Positions 6,458 through 13,417 of a stretch of 23,846 nucleotides of DNA are shown here, one piece after another. Under the pieces are notes generated by a model, which ran no database searches, was not told where the DNA came from, and saw only the letters and a list, made by a program, of their open reading frames with translations. A program made the translations under genes and the position numbers. This DNA is from DATGKK01 sp035294725 (lineage in GTDB: Bacteria > Actinomycetota > Acidimicrobiia > Acidimicrobiales > Bog-793): NCBI GenBank assembly GCA_035294725.1, contig DATGKK010000089.1:1-23846 (forward strand). Direction: 5' to 3'. The stretch's first letter is position 1; the number at the start of each line of letters is the position of its first letter.

Positions 6458-6978
6458 GGAGGACCGACACCTCTGCCTGGCCGTGCAACATCGCCCGGAG
6501 CGCGGCCGTCCTCGGCGATCACTGGAACATCCTCCTCATCCGCCAGGCATGCCTCGGAGTGCGCCGCTACGAGCACTTCCAGCGGACGTTGGGCATCGGC
6601 CGCAACATGCTCACCGTTCGCCTGAAGGCTCTCGCCGACCAGGGCATCCTTGAGAAGGTCCGCTACCAGGAACGGCCCGCTCGATTCGAGTACCGGCTGA
6701 CGGACAAGGGTCGGGACGCCTACACCGTGCTGGCTGCGATGGATGCCTGGGGAAGGCGCTGGCTGGCCGGGCCGGAGGGGACGCCCGTGCTGCTCCGCCA
6801 CGAGGCGTGCGGCAACGACGTCCACGCCGTCGTCGTGTGCAGCGCCTGCTCGCAACCGCTCGACGTGCGGGAGGTGACCTGCCGGCCAACCCCGCGAGCC
6901 GACCTTCCGGCCGCGTGTGTCGACAGCTCCACCCCGAGCGGCGCTACGGCGCGAGGGGAGGATCGCGAGCCCGTGTGA
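6454..6978 (+). CDS. HxlR-family transcriptional regulator with Cys-rich C-terminus
   Basis: From GTG 6454 (GTGA overlap with the oxidoreductase) the protein has 174 residues. Residues 8-105 form the HxlR winged helix: conserved Cys11 in WPCNIARSAAVLGDHW, LGVRRYEHFQRTLGIGRNML as the recognition region, TVRLKALADQGIL, and the wing YQERPARFEYRLTDKG. Cys11 may sense electrophiles or redox stress, as in related HxlR/YodB proteins. The C-terminus carries His116, Cys119, Cys129 and Cys132 (HEAC then CSAC), which could bind zinc. This tail is common in actinobacterial members. It probably controls its own operon in response to a compound handled by the upstream enzymes. Confidence 0.87.
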   Translation: MRRTDTSAWPCNIARSAAVLGDHWNILLIRQACLGVRRYEHFQRTLGIGRNMLTVRLKALADQGILEKVRYQERPARFEYRLTDKGRDAYTVLAAMDAWGRRWLAGPEGTPVLLRHEACGNDVHAVVVCSACSQPLDVREVTCRPTPRADLPAACVDSSTPSGATARGEDREPV

Positions 6979-6980
6979 CG

Positions 6981-7019
6981 GCCATGGAACGCCGGCGCCG
7001 CCCCAGCCCTTTCCATGGC
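6981..7019 (+). terminator. Inverted repeat just after the HxlR stop
   Basis: GCCATGGAA (6981-6989) is exactly complementary to TTCCATGGC (7011-7019), with 21 GC-rich bases between them. It begins two bases after the HxlR stop, so it is probably a transcript-end structure, but it has no T-tract and a long loop. It could also be a binding site. Confidence 0.4.
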
Positions 7020-7353
7020 GATCGTCGGCGACAACTTCGGCCCCTGCACGCGCTCCGCAGAGGTGGAGCCGGGAGCGGCGCCACCGGGGTGCGATCGCGA
7101 AGCTTGGCCGTCTCCCCGATGCCTCCACCGCGGTCTGGCAAGCCGGCGCCACCGGCACACCGCCACCGCGCAGCCCGGAGACCCGACCATGCCGGTTGCG
7201 CCGGGCGGGCTCCAGGCTCCCTGCTCCTCGCGGGCGCAGAGCTGGGGCTCATGACCCTGGCCATGGTCCCGATCGCGTCCGTTCCGACCGCTGCATCGCG
7301 CCTTCTGCACAGGTACGCCCGGCCGGCTTGGCACCGGAGCGCCGCGGCTCGGC
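7020..7353. other. Convergent intergenic stretch, no gene seen
   Basis: About 330 bases separate the end of the HxlR operon from the end of trpD. Short frames exist on both strands, but none has a ribosome site with recognisable protein sequence. CCGG-type self-complementary segments near 7321-7336 could help terminate trpD transcription. Nothing else is supported. Confidence 0.5.
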
Positions 7354-8490
7354 TCAGGCTCCGTCCTGCCGGGCGGCACTCGAGACCTTGACGAGCTGCT
7401 CCAGCTTGGCCCGGGCGGCGCCCTCGTCGATCAGCGACGCCGCGAGCTCCACCCCTGCGCCGAGATCCGGCACGACTCCGGCAACAAGGAGGGCGCCAGC
7501 CGAGTTGAGAAGGGCGAAGTCCCGCTGCGGGCCGCGCTCGCCCTCGAAGACCGCGAGGAGGAGCGACGCGTTCTGCTCGGGCGTTCCCCCGCGCAGCTCC
7601 CCCGGCTCCGCCCTTGCGAGACCGAAGGCGGCCGCGTCGACCTCGTAGCGGCGCCGCTCGTAGCCGCCTGTTCCCGACCGGCGCGTCTCGAGCACGCTCG
7701 AGATCGCGACCGTCGACAGCTCGTCGAGCCCGTCGTGGCCGTAGACGAGCATCGCCCGCTCGGTCCCGTTCGCCTCGAGGACGTCGAGCATCCGCTCCGC
7801 CATTGCCGGGTCGCCGACCCCGATGAGCTGGTGCGTGGCGCGGGCCGGGTTCGCAAGGGGGCCGAGGAAGTTGAAGACCGTGGGCACGCCGAGCTCGCGA
7901 CGGACCGGGGCGGCGTGGCGCATGGCGGGGTGGAACCGCGGCGCGAGGCAAAAGCCGATCCCCGCCTCGGCCACGCAGCGCGCCACCCCGGCCGGCCCGA
8001 GGTCGACCGCCACCCCGAGGGCCTCGAACACGTCGGCCGAGCCGGAGATGGAGCTCGACGCCCTCCCTCCGTGCTTGCACACGCGTACACCGGCGGCCGC
8101 GGCGACAAGGGCGGCCATGGTCGAGACGTTCACGGTCCCGCTGCGGTCGCCCCCGGTGCCGCAGGTGTCGAGGAGGCCCGGGCCGAGCTCGACCTTCTCG
8201 CCACGAGCGCGCATGGCCCGCACGAGGCCGATCATCTCCTCGGAGGTCTCCCCTTTGGTCCGCATGGCGGCGGCGAAGGCCGCGATCTGGGTGGGCGCCG
8301 CCTCGCCCGACAAGATGGAGTCGAAAACTGCCTCGGCCTCCTCGGCCGTGAGGTCCTCCCGCCGGAGGAGCCGGGAGAGGGCGCCGGGCCAACCCCCGAG
8401 AGCTGCCAGCACCTCTGCACTACTCGAGCCCGAGCCCGAGGGCCGACCGGCGGAGGGAGCCGGCGGCGTGCCGGGAGCCCCGCTCGTCAC
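7354..8490 (-). CDS. trpD: Anthranilate phosphoribosyltransferase
   Basis: TrpD joins anthranilate to PRPP, the second step of tryptophan synthesis. The protein has 378 residues with an N-terminal Gly/Ser/Pro extension of about 25, so translation could begin later than GTG 8490. The PRPP and metal motifs are intact: DTCGTGGD (108-115), NVST (121-124), KHGGRASSS (139-147), then GSADVFEALGV, FNFLGPLANPA and VYGHDGLDE. No other trp gene is present. It lies 4 bases after an acyl-CoA dehydrogenase and is probably co-transcribed with it from the promoter at 9677. The canonical motifs argue for the true enzyme rather than a YbiB/TrpD2-like DNA-binding relative. Confidence 0.93.
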   Translation of the reverse strand: MTSGAPGTPPAPSAGRPSGSGSSSAEVLAALGGWPGALSRLLRREDLTAEEAEAVFDSILSGEAAPTQIAAFAAAMRTKGETSEEMIGLVRAMRARGEKVELGPGLLDTCGTGGDRSGTVNVSTMAALVAAAAGVRVCKHGGRASSSISGSADVFEALGVAVDLGPAGVARCVAEAGIGFCLAPRFHPAMRHAAPVRRELGVPTVFNFLGPLANPARATHQLIGVGDPAMAERMLDVLEANGTERAMLVYGHDGLDELSTVAISSVLETRRSGTGGYERRRYEVDAAAFGLARAEPGELRGGTPEQNASLLLAVFEGERGPQRDFALLNSAGALLVAGVVPDLGAGVELAASLIDEGAARAKLEQLVKVSSAARQDGA

Positions 8491-8494
8491 GGCC

Positions 8495-9670
8495 TCAGTC
8501 CCACCAGAGATGGTGGTCGAGCACGCCCCGAGCGATGAGGCCGAGCTGCACCTGTGAGGTGCCCTCGACGATCGTGAGCTGGCGGGCGTCCCGGTACCAC
8601 AGCTCGGTCGGGTGGTCCTTCATGTACCCCGCGGCGCCGAGGAGCTGCACGGCGAGGCCCGACGCCCGCACGGCCACCTCGGTCGCGTAGTACTTCGCCA
8701 TTGACAGGTAGGGCACCCACTCGCGCGTGAACTTTCCCGCGTCCGCGAGCCAGGCGGAGCGGTAGGTGAGCAGGCGGGCCGCCTCGATCTCGGTCGCCAG
8801 CTTGGCGATCTCCCACTGGATCCCTTGGAAGTCGGCGATCGTGTGGCCGAAGGCCGGCCGCTGCTGCACGTACTCCGTGGCGTACATGAGGGCGCCCTCG
8901 GCGAGCCCGATGCCGCGCGCGGCGACGATCGGCCGCATCGAGTTGAGCCCGAGCATGGCGAGCCGGAAGCCGCCCACCTCCCCGATGACGTTCTCGGCAG
9001 GGACGTGGACGTCCTCGAGCACGAGCTCTCCCGTGTCGACGCCGCGCACCCCCATCTTGCGGTCGAGCGAGCCGACCGACACCCCGGAGGCCGAACGGTC
9101 GACGATGAAGGCGGTGATGGAGTCGTGCCTCCGGCTCGATGGGTCGCCGGTCTTCGCGAACACCGTGTACCAGTCCGCCTGGGCGACCCCTGACATCCAG
9201 CACTTGACACCGTTCAGGACGAACCCACCCTCGTGGGAGGGGTCCGGCACGGCCCGCGTCCGCATCCCGGCGACGTCGCTCCCGGCCCCCGGCTCGGAGA
9301 GGCCGAAGGCGGCCCGCTCCGAGCCGTCGGCGATCCCGGGCAGGTAGCGCTTCTTCTGCTCCTCCGAGCCGGCGATCATCACCGGTCCCGTCGGCAGCCG
9401 CGTGAGCAACAGCATGAGAGCCGCCGTGTTCGAGTACTTGGCCACTTCCTCGATGGCGACGGTGAGGCCGAGGATCCCGGCCCCCGAGCCGCCGTACTCC
9501 TCCGGGATGCACAAGCCGAGGAGGCCGGCGGCCCGGAACTCGTCGAACAAGTCCTGGGGGTACTCGCCGGTCTCGTCGATCTCGCGGGCGCGGGGCTTGA
9601 CCTTGTCCCGTGCCAGGCGGCGCACCGACGCCTGCAGCTCTGCCAGTTCGTCAGGAAGGTTGAAGTCCAC
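8495..9670 (-). CDS. Acyl-CoA dehydrogenase
   Basis: A 391-residue FAD enzyme that would introduce the alpha-beta double bond in an acyl-CoA. It has all three domains: an N-terminal helical part (LPDELAELQASVRRLARDKV), the FAD/substrate motif AFGLSEPGAGSDVAGM with KCWMSGVAQADWYTVFAKT in the middle beta domain, and a C-terminal helical domain with QLLGAAGYMKDHPTELWYRDAR. The catalytic base is Glu369 in VEGTSQVQ. The chain-length preference cannot be read from sequence. The GTG start has no ribosome site but sits six bases after TAGCCT, so the mRNA is probably leaderless. trpD follows immediately. Confidence 0.92.
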   Translation of the reverse strand: MDFNLPDELAELQASVRRLARDKVKPRAREIDETGEYPQDLFDEFRAAGLLGLCIPEEYGGSGAGILGLTVAIEEVAKYSNTAALMLLLTRLPTGPVMIAGSEEQKKRYLPGIADGSERAAFGLSEPGAGSDVAGMRTRAVPDPSHEGGFVLNGVKCWMSGVAQADWYTVFAKTGDPSSRRHDSITAFIVDRSASGVSVGSLDRKMGVRGVDTGELVLEDVHVPAENVIGEVGGFRLAMLGLNSMRPIVAARGIGLAEGALMYATEYVQQRPAFGHTIADFQGIQWEIAKLATEIEAARLLTYRSAWLADAGKFTREWVPYLSMAKYYATEVAVRASGLAVQLLGAAGYMKDHPTELWYRDARQLTIVEGTSQVQLGLIARGVLDHHLWWD

Positions 9671-9676
9671 GAAGCG

Positions 9677-9682
9677 AGGCTA
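9677..9682 (-). promoter_or_regulatory. -10 element (TAGCCT) of leaderless acyl-CoA dehydrogenase mRNA
   Basis: Minus-strand TAGCCT fits TANNNT and ends exactly six bases before the GTG start at 9670. The gap to whiB is only 68 bases, so this would be the promoter of the dehydrogenase-trpD pair unless whiB transcription reads through. Confidence 0.45.
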
Positions 9683-9738
9683 CTGCCCCTGATCTCGGCA
9701 CTCCGGTGCCGCGCGGGCGGGCCGGGTGCGGCCGGACT

Positions 9739-9969
9739 TCAGGCCGACTTCCGGCGCTGGCGGAGGATGCGGCGCCGCTCCCGCTCGGTCGCTCCGCCCC
9801 AGACGCCTTCACGCTCCCGCGCGGCGAGCGCGTGCTCCAGGCACGCCTGCCGTACGGGACACGCGTCGCAGACGGCCTTGGCTTCCCAGGCCTCCTCGTC
9901 GGAGGCCGGGTAGAAGATGTCGGGGTCGAGCCCCCGGCATGCGGCTCGGCTGCGCCACGTGGCGTTCAT
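9739..9969 (-). CDS. WhiB-family iron-sulfur transcription factor
   Basis: From ATG 9969 the protein has 76 residues. WhiB proteins are actinobacteria-specific 4Fe-4S regulators that usually act with the principal sigma factor. The four cluster ligands are Cys11, Cys34, Cys37 and Cys43 (RAACRGLDPDIFYP and AVCDACPVRQACLEHAL), followed by the GVWGG turn (55-59) and a basic C-terminal helix (ERERRRILRQRRKSA) for DNA contact. An AGAAAG ribosome site about nine bases upstream supports this start over a longer frame reaching 10167. I cannot assign a WhiB1-7 subclass, but the short form and plain basic tail are unlike WhiB7. A strong promoter lies about 100 bases upstream. Confidence 0.92.
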   Translation of the reverse strand: MNATWRSRAACRGLDPDIFYPASDEEAWEAKAVCDACPVRQACLEHALAAREREGVWGGATERERRRILRQRRKSA

Positions 9970-10074
9970 TGCAGTCAACTTTCTGGGTCGGTGCGCGGCG
10001 CGAGGCCGCACACGGAATCGGGAGTCCCAGGCCGCGCCGGACGTCCACCCGCCAGCTCCGACCAGGGAACTCTG

Positions 10075-10103
10075 ATTATCCACGAGACGCGAAGCGCTGT
10101 CAA
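10075..10103 (-). promoter_or_regulatory. Near-consensus vegetative promoter for whiB
   Basis: On the minus strand TTGACA (10098-10103) and GATAAT (10075-10080) are separated by exactly 17 bases. This is an almost ideal principal-sigma promoter and unusually strong for GC-rich DNA. Transcription would start near 10068, leaving an mRNA leader of about 100 nt before whiB. The -35 lies within 30 bases of the divergent glpD start. Confidence 0.75.
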
Positions 10104-10124
10104 TACCCTGCCTTGTATGGGAGT

Positions 10125-11864
10125 ATGATCCGCCACTTCCTCGCGTGGCAGTCTGTCCCTGTGCCACCCCCTCCCGCCACGGCGTTCCACCGCAGCGCCG
10201 CCCTTCAACGGCTCGCCGCCGAGACCTTCGACGTCCTCGTCATCGGCGGCGGGATCACCGGCGCCGGCGTGCTCCTTGACGCCGCAGCCCGCGGCCTCTC
10301 GGCGGCCCTCGTGGAGCGGGACGACTTCGCCTCCGGCACCTCGTCGAAGTCCTCGAAGCTCATCCACGGAGGCCTCCGGTACCTCCAGCAACGGGAGCTC
10401 GCGCTCGTGCACGAGAACCTCGTCGAGCGCCACCGCCTGCTGCACAACGCGCCCCATCTCGTCGAGCCGCTCCCGTTCCTCGTCCCGCTGTTCGGGAAGG
10501 GCGGCGTCGTGGACGAGACCGTGGCGCGGGCCTACTCGGTCGCGCTGTGGATGTACGACCTCGCCGGCGGCTGGCGGATCGGCAAGCGGCACCGGCGCAT
10601 CTCGGCCGACGAGATCGCCTCCCACATGCCCACCCTGCGCCGGGACCGGGTCGTCGCCGGCTTCCTCTACTACGACGCGAGAGCCGACGACGCCCGGCTC
10701 ACGCTCGAGGTCGTCCGGACCGCCGTGCTCGGCCACGGTGCCGTCGCCTGCAACCACGCGGCGGTCGTCGGTCTCGTCTCGGACCGCTCCGGGCGGGTCA
10801 CGGGAGCAACGGTCGCCGCCGAGGGGCTGGCTCAGCCCCTCGAGGTGCGCGCTCGCGCCGTGGTGAACGCCACCGGCGTCTTCGCGGACGAGGTTCGGAG
10901 TCTCGAGCAGGGGAGGGAGGAGGCGACGCTGCGGCCGGCCAAGGGCATCCACCTCACGGTTGCGAAGCACAAGCTCCCCTGCGACGTCGCCGCCGTGATC
11001 CCCGTCCCGAAGGACCGGCGGTCGATCTTCGTCGTCCCCTGGGGCGAGCACACCTACCTCGGCACGACCGACACCGACTACGACGGACCGCTCGACGACC
11101 CTCAGGTTGACGAGGCCGACGTGGCCTACGTCCTCGGCGCCATCAACGCCGCAGTCACCGAGCCCCTCTCCCCCGAGGACGTGACCGGAAGCTGGGCGGG
11201 CCTCCGCCCCCTCCTCGCCCACTCCCCCGGCCGGGAGCGCCAGCCGAGCGCGCGCACGGCGGATCTCTCGAGACGTCACCGGGTCGTCGTCTCCGAGGGC
11301 GGCCTCGTCACCATCACCGGAGGGAAGCTGACGACCTACCGGAAGATGGCAGAGGACGCCGTGGACGCGCTCGCTCCTCACCTCGGCCGGCTTCGACCCT
11401 GCCAGACCCGCCGCCTCCAGCTGCGCGGCGCGGAGCCGCCGGCGCGGACCGGCGGCGGTCAACAGCTCGCGGCGTCGTGGCTCGACGAGGCCACCTCCGC
11501 CCACCTCCGCCGGCGCTACGGGAGCGAGGCGGCCGCAGTGGTCGGGCTCGCGGAGGCCAACCGAGAGCTCGCCCGCCCGCTCGCCCCGACGCTCCCCTAC
11601 CTTCGTGCCGAGGCGTTGTATGCCGCCCGCTACGAGATGGCGACGACACTCGACGACGTCCTTTCCCGGCGAACCCGTGCCGTGCTCCTCGACGCCGCGG
11701 CGGCGAGGCAGGCGGCCCCGGACGTGGCCGGGCTCCTCGGCGACGAGCTCGGGTGGGACGAGTCCCGGCGCCGGGCCGAGGTTGCCCGCTTCGAACAGCT
11801 CGTCGCGCCGCCGCCATGGGCAGTGGGCGCCGCGGTCGAGCGAGCCGAAGGGGCGGCTTCGTGA
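10125..11864 (+). CDS. glpD: FAD-dependent glycerol-3-phosphate dehydrogenase (GlpD-like)
   Basis: This enzyme oxidises sn-glycerol-3-phosphate to dihydroxyacetone phosphate and passes electrons to the quinone pool at the membrane. From ATG 10125 it has 579 residues, normal for GlpD. The dinucleotide motif DVLVIGGGITGAG (36-48) and the family signature around GTSSKSSKLIHGGLRYL (71-87) are intact, followed by NATGVFADEV, RPAKGIHL, PWGEHTYLGTTDTDYDG and TITGGKLTTYRKMAEDAVD. A GTG at 10161 is an alternative start. Neither has a clear ribosome site, and a TATGAT at 10124-10129 could be a promoter that would favour the later start. The gene overlaps the next by GTGA. Confidence 0.9.
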   Translation: MIRHFLAWQSVPVPPPPATAFHRSAALQRLAAETFDVLVIGGGITGAGVLLDAAARGLSAALVERDDFASGTSSKSSKLIHGGLRYLQQRELALVHENLVERHRLLHNAPHLVEPLPFLVPLFGKGGVVDETVARAYSVALWMYDLAGGWRIGKRHRRISADEIASHMPTLRRDRVVAGFLYYDARADDARLTLEVVRTAVLGHGAVACNHAAVVGLVSDRSGRVTGATVAAEGLAQPLEVRARAVVNATGVFADEVRSLEQGREEATLRPAKGIHLTVAKHKLPCDVAAVIPVPKDRRSIFVVPWGEHTYLGTTDTDYDGPLDDPQVDEADVAYVLGAINAAVTEPLSPEDVTGSWAGLRPLLAHSPGRERQPSARTADLSRRHRVVVSEGGLVTITGGKLTTYRKMAEDAVDALAPHLGRLRPCQTRRLQLRGAEPPARTGGGQQLAASWLDEATSAHLRRRYGSEAAAVVGLAEANRELARPLAPTLPYLRAEALYAARYEMATTLDDVLSRRTRAVLLDAAAARQAAPDVAGLLGDELGWDESRRRAEVARFEQLVAPPPWAVGAAVERAEGAAS

Positions 11865-13417
11865 CGCCAGCTGGGGTGACCGGCGGTGTCCCGACGCCGC
11901 CGATCGACTGGGGGCGGCCCCCCGAGGCCGTGAGCGACCTCGTCGAGCCTGCCGTGAGAGAGCTCGAGCCCTCGGTCCTTTCCGAGCTCGCCGCCACCGG
12001 TGCCGTGGTCACCGCTGAGATCGCCGCACGAGTCGAGGCCTCCCGTGACTGGTGGCCGCTCGCTCAGCGTTGGGCGCTCAGGGGATGGGCCCCGGCCCGG
12101 CCGGCCGCCGTCGTCGCTCCCGCGACGGCGTCCGAGGTGGCGGCGGTGCTCGCCGTCGCCCACGCGCACCACCTCCCGGTCACCGCGGCGGGGGGCCGCA
12201 GCGGCGTCTGCGGCGGAGCCGTCCCCGCCTGTGGCGGGATCGCCCTCGACTGCTGCGGCCTCGCCGGCGTCGTCGAGGTGGACGAGGAGTCGCTGCGCGT
12301 GCGGGTGCGGGCCGGCACCTTCGGACCCGACCTCGAGCGGGAGCTGCAGGACCGCCACGGCCTCACCGTCGGCCACTGGCCGCAGTCGATCGACCTCGCC
12401 ACGGTGGGCGGATGGGTCGCCTGCAGGGGAGCAGGGCAGTACTCGACCCGCTACGGCAAGGTCGAGGACCTCGTCACCGGTCTCGAGGTCGTCCTCGCCG
12501 ACGGCAGGCTCGTGCGCACGGGAGCGCTCGCAGGGGCCGGCCCCCGCTCGGCGACCGGCCCGGATCTCACCCAGCTGTTCGTCGGGAGCGAGGGGACGCT
12601 CGGGGTTCTCACCGAGGTCGGCCTGCGAGCGCGCCCGCTCCCGGCCCACGAGGAGCGGACGGCCTGGTCCTTTCCCACCTTCGAGGAGGGGCTCGAGGCC
12701 CTCCGCCTCACCTTGCGAGCCGGAGCCACCCCGGCCGTGGTCCGCCTCTACGACGAGCGGGAGTCGGGACGGACCTTCGACCTCCCGGAGGCGAACGTGC
12801 TCATCGTCCTCGACGAAGGCGACCCGAGCCTGGTCGCGGCGTCCCTCGGGATCTGCGCCGCCGCCTGCGCGAGCTGCGGCGGCTCGGAGCTCGGCCGGGA
12901 GCCCGTCGAGCGCTGGCTCGAGCACCGCAACGAGGTCGCCGCGCTCGCCTCGCTCACCCGCGCCGGCATCGTGGTCGACACCGTCGAGGTGGCCGCGCCC
13001 TGGCGGGAGCTCGGCGGCCTGTACCGGGAGTGCATGAGCGAGCTCGGCGCCCTCGAAGGCTGCCTCGCCGCCTCCGCCCACGAGTCGCACGCCTACCTCG
13101 ACGGCGCCTGCCTCTACTTCACCTTCGCCGGCCGGGGCCCCGATCCCCACGACGAGGCGTGGGCGGCGCGCTTTTACGGTGAGGCGTGGAGGCGGGTCAT
13201 GGCCGTCACGAGGCGGCACGGCGGCTCGATCTCCCATCACCACGGCATCGGAGTCGTGCGTGGCAGGTATCTCGCGGAGGCACTCGGCGAGGGCTACTTT
13301 GTGCTCGAGCAGTTGAAGCGAGCCCTCGACCCGACGGGGATCCTCAACCCCGGCAAGCTGGGCCTCCCCTCGCCGTTCGGCCCGGCACCCGACTTCGCGG
13401 CCGCTGTGGTGCCATGA
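11861..13417 (+). CDS. FAD-binding oxidase resembling alkyl-DHAP synthase
   Basis: The 518-residue protein starts at GTG 11861, overlapping the glpD stop, with GAAGGGG as ribosome site. It has a VAO/GlcD-type FAD domain: ARPAAVVAPATASEVAAVL (79-97), AAGGRSGVCGGA (109-120), GQYSTRYGKVEDLV, GSEGTLGVLTEVGLRARPLP. It also has a C-terminal cap with SHHHGIG (458-464) and LDPTGILNPGKLG. The His-His-His-Gly-Ile-Gly stretch is typical of alkyldihydroxyacetone-phosphate synthases, which swap the acyl group of acyl-DHAP for a fatty alcohol. Its place between a DHAP-producing dehydrogenase and a glycerol-kinase-like gene fits a three-carbon or ether-lipid role. A generic hydroxyacid oxidase remains possible. 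Confidence 0.8.
   Translation: MTPAGVTGGVPTPPIDWGRPPEAVSDLVEPAVRELEPSVLSELAATGAVVTAEIAARVEASRDWWPLAQRWALRGWAPARPAAVVAPATASEVAAVLAVAHAHHLPVTAAGGRSGVCGGAVPACGGIALDCCGLAGVVEVDEESLRVRVRAGTFGPDLERELQDRHGLTVGHWPQSIDLATVGGWVACRGAGQYSTRYGKVEDLVTGLEVVLADGRLVRTGALAGAGPRSATGPDLTQLFVGSEGTLGVLTEVGLRARPLPAHEERTAWSFPTFEEGLEALRLTLRAGATPAVVRLYDERESGRTFDLPEANVLIVLDEGDPSLVAASLGICAAACASCGGSELGREPVERWLEHRNEVAALASLTRAGIVVDTVEVAAPWRELGGLYRECMSELGALEGCLAASAHESHAYLDGACLYFTFAGRGPDPHDEAWAARFYGEAWRRVMAVTRRHGGSISHHHGIGVVRGRYLAEALGEGYFVLEQLKRALDPTGILNPGKLGLPSPFGPAPDFAAAVVP

Noticed and set aside
7020..7353. Small gene in the gap between HxlR and trpD
   Set aside because: A 79-codon plus-strand frame starting at 7015 has no ribosome site or protein-like composition.
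9970..10167. N-terminal extension of WhiB to 142 residues
   Set aside because: ATG 9969 has a ribosome site, and the extension would overlap the strong promoter at 10075-10103, so it cannot be transcribed from it.
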